A DNA stretch of 5,099 nucleotides from Candidatus Aerophobota bacterium (GTDB lineage: Bacteria; Aerophobota; Aerophobia; Aerophobales; B3-G15), in the NCBI GenBank assembly GCA_030607765.1, contig JAUWJJ010000115.1:1-5099 (forward strand), in the 5' to 3' direction. Each line of letters starts with the position of its first letter. Positions within the stretch are counted from its first letter, which is position 1. Under the pieces are notes generated by a model. It was not told the DNA's origin and searched no databases. It worked only from the letters and a program-made list of their open reading frames with translations. This document shows positions 4,410-5,099 of this stretch, in pieces. The position numbers and the translations under genes are program-made.

Positions 4410-5099
4410 ATGAAAAAATACCTGCCAATAATCATAGCATCCTTTATCTGGATATGGCCGGCTATACTTATTAAAATATTGAGCTTTTATTTTGATAATT
4501 ATACCCAGAATTTTTATCGATATCTTGCCGGAAGTTTTGTTCTGCTAATAATAAGCCTCATTTTTCATAGAAAAGAATTATTTAACTATTTAAAGGAAAT
4601 TAAAAAGTTTATTCTTCCAGTAATTTTAATATTTGTCCATCAGATAGTATTTGTTGCTGGAATATATATGCTTACACCAACTGTGGCTGTTCTTATTGGC
4701 AAATCAAGCGTATTTTTTATAATCCTTTTTTCTTTTATTTTCTTTGTCGATGAGAGAAGAATTATAAAATCTAAGTTATTTATATTTGGTTCATTACTGG
4801 CTGTTGTAGGTGTTTGTGGAGTTATAGTTGGGAAAGGCAACCTGCATCTTGATAGTTTTAATCTTGGGGCAGCCTTGATTTTAATAAGTTCTGTTTTATG
4901 GGCACTGTATATTATAGTGATAAAAACCACCGTTCAAAAAATAGACCCTTTTGTATCAGCCAGTGTTATTTTTACGTTATCTTTGCCATTATTCCTTATA
5001 TCTACATTATTATTTGGTAATATGAAAGCATTATATGCTGCTCCAAAAGGTGTAACTCTTATACTATTTTTATCAGGGATATTCTGTGTGGGTATAGCC
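4410..5099 (+). CDS. EamA/DMT-superfamily membrane transporter, 3' end outside window
   Basis: From ATG 4410 the frame is open for 230 codons to the window edge. Family members are about 280-310 residues with ten transmembrane helices, so roughly 50-80 residues are missing. Hydrophobic helices are visible near 5-25, 35-53, 67-87, 90-112, 121-140, 151-171, 182-203 and 215-230, split by short Lys/Arg-rich loops such as DERRIIKSK (114-122). The first EamA repeat covers about 5-140; the second begins with LGAALILISSVLWALYIIVIK (152-172), a typical start. It is an inner-membrane drug/metabolite-type permease, probably exporting a small metabolite or amino acid. The substrate cannot be told. A frame stop at 4383-4385 excludes an earlier start. 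The ribosome site is poor (AAGAAG touches the ATG), so coupling to the TIGR00725 gene 14 nt upstream is likely. Confidence 0.9.
   Translation, partial: MKKYLPIIIASFIWIWPAILIKILSFYFDNYTQNFYRYLAGSFVLLIISLIFHRKELFNYLKEIKKFILPVILIFVHQIVFVAGIYMLTPTVAVLIGKSSVFFIILFSFIFFVDERRIIKSKLFIFGSLLAVVGVCGVIVGKGNLHLDSFNLGAALILISSVLWALYIIVIKTTVQKIDPFVSASVIFTLSLPLFLISTLLFGNMKALYAAPKGVTLILFLSGIFCVGIA

Noticed and set aside
4640..4930. 96-codon minus-strand open frame
   Set aside because: It is antisense to the transmembrane helices of the EamA transporter.

Overview
This 5.1 kb window is AT-rich bacterial chromosomal DNA with good Shine-Dalgarno sites (AAGGAG/AAAGGAGG), sigma-70-type promoters and a tRNA with an encoded CCA end. 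It also carries several kinds of short palindromic intergenic repeat. No ribosomal or other phylogenetic marker protein is present. The style (anaerobe-type two-subunit iron-sulfur fumarase, many intergenic repeats, low GC) would fit an uncultured anaerobic lineage, perhaps of the Atribacterota/Aerophobota/Omnitrophota kind, but that is a guess.

Left end (1-260): tandem palindromic repeats, a 21-bp element that recurs inverted at 3705-3725, and a leftward tRNA-Leu(UAG) with its own promoter. Centre (286-2859): a rightward promoter drives an optional 29-codon leader ORF. This is followed by the alpha and beta subunits of a class I [4Fe-4S] fumarate hydratase (or close hydro-lyase relative) and a TIM-barrel sugar isomerase/epimerase. 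The three main genes are tightly packed (14-nt gap, then an 8-nt overlap), so they are probably co-transcribed. The isomerase reading frame is broken by one in-frame TAA at 2533-2535. The family's C-terminal third continues intact in the same frame after the stop, so this is a fresh nonsense mutation, a sequence error or a readthrough site.

Right half: 2860-3258 has no intact gene. It holds a possible decayed leftward reading frame, a LacI-operator-like dyad and two strong hairpins just past the end of a leftward ArsR-family repressor gene (3259-3549). The arsR promoter faces a rightward promoter, and a folded palindromic repeat (3758-3813) lies in the leader of the rightward unit. That unit encodes a TIGR00725/LOG-like Rossmann protein (best start 3895) and, 14 nt later, an EamA/DMT membrane transporter that runs off the window.

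I found no CRISPR array, insertion sequence, integrase or clearly new defence system. The most notable items are the interrupted isomerase gene, the 21-bp inverted repeat pair bracketing 3.6 kb, and the palindromic repeats, one of which creates a false upstream start codon.
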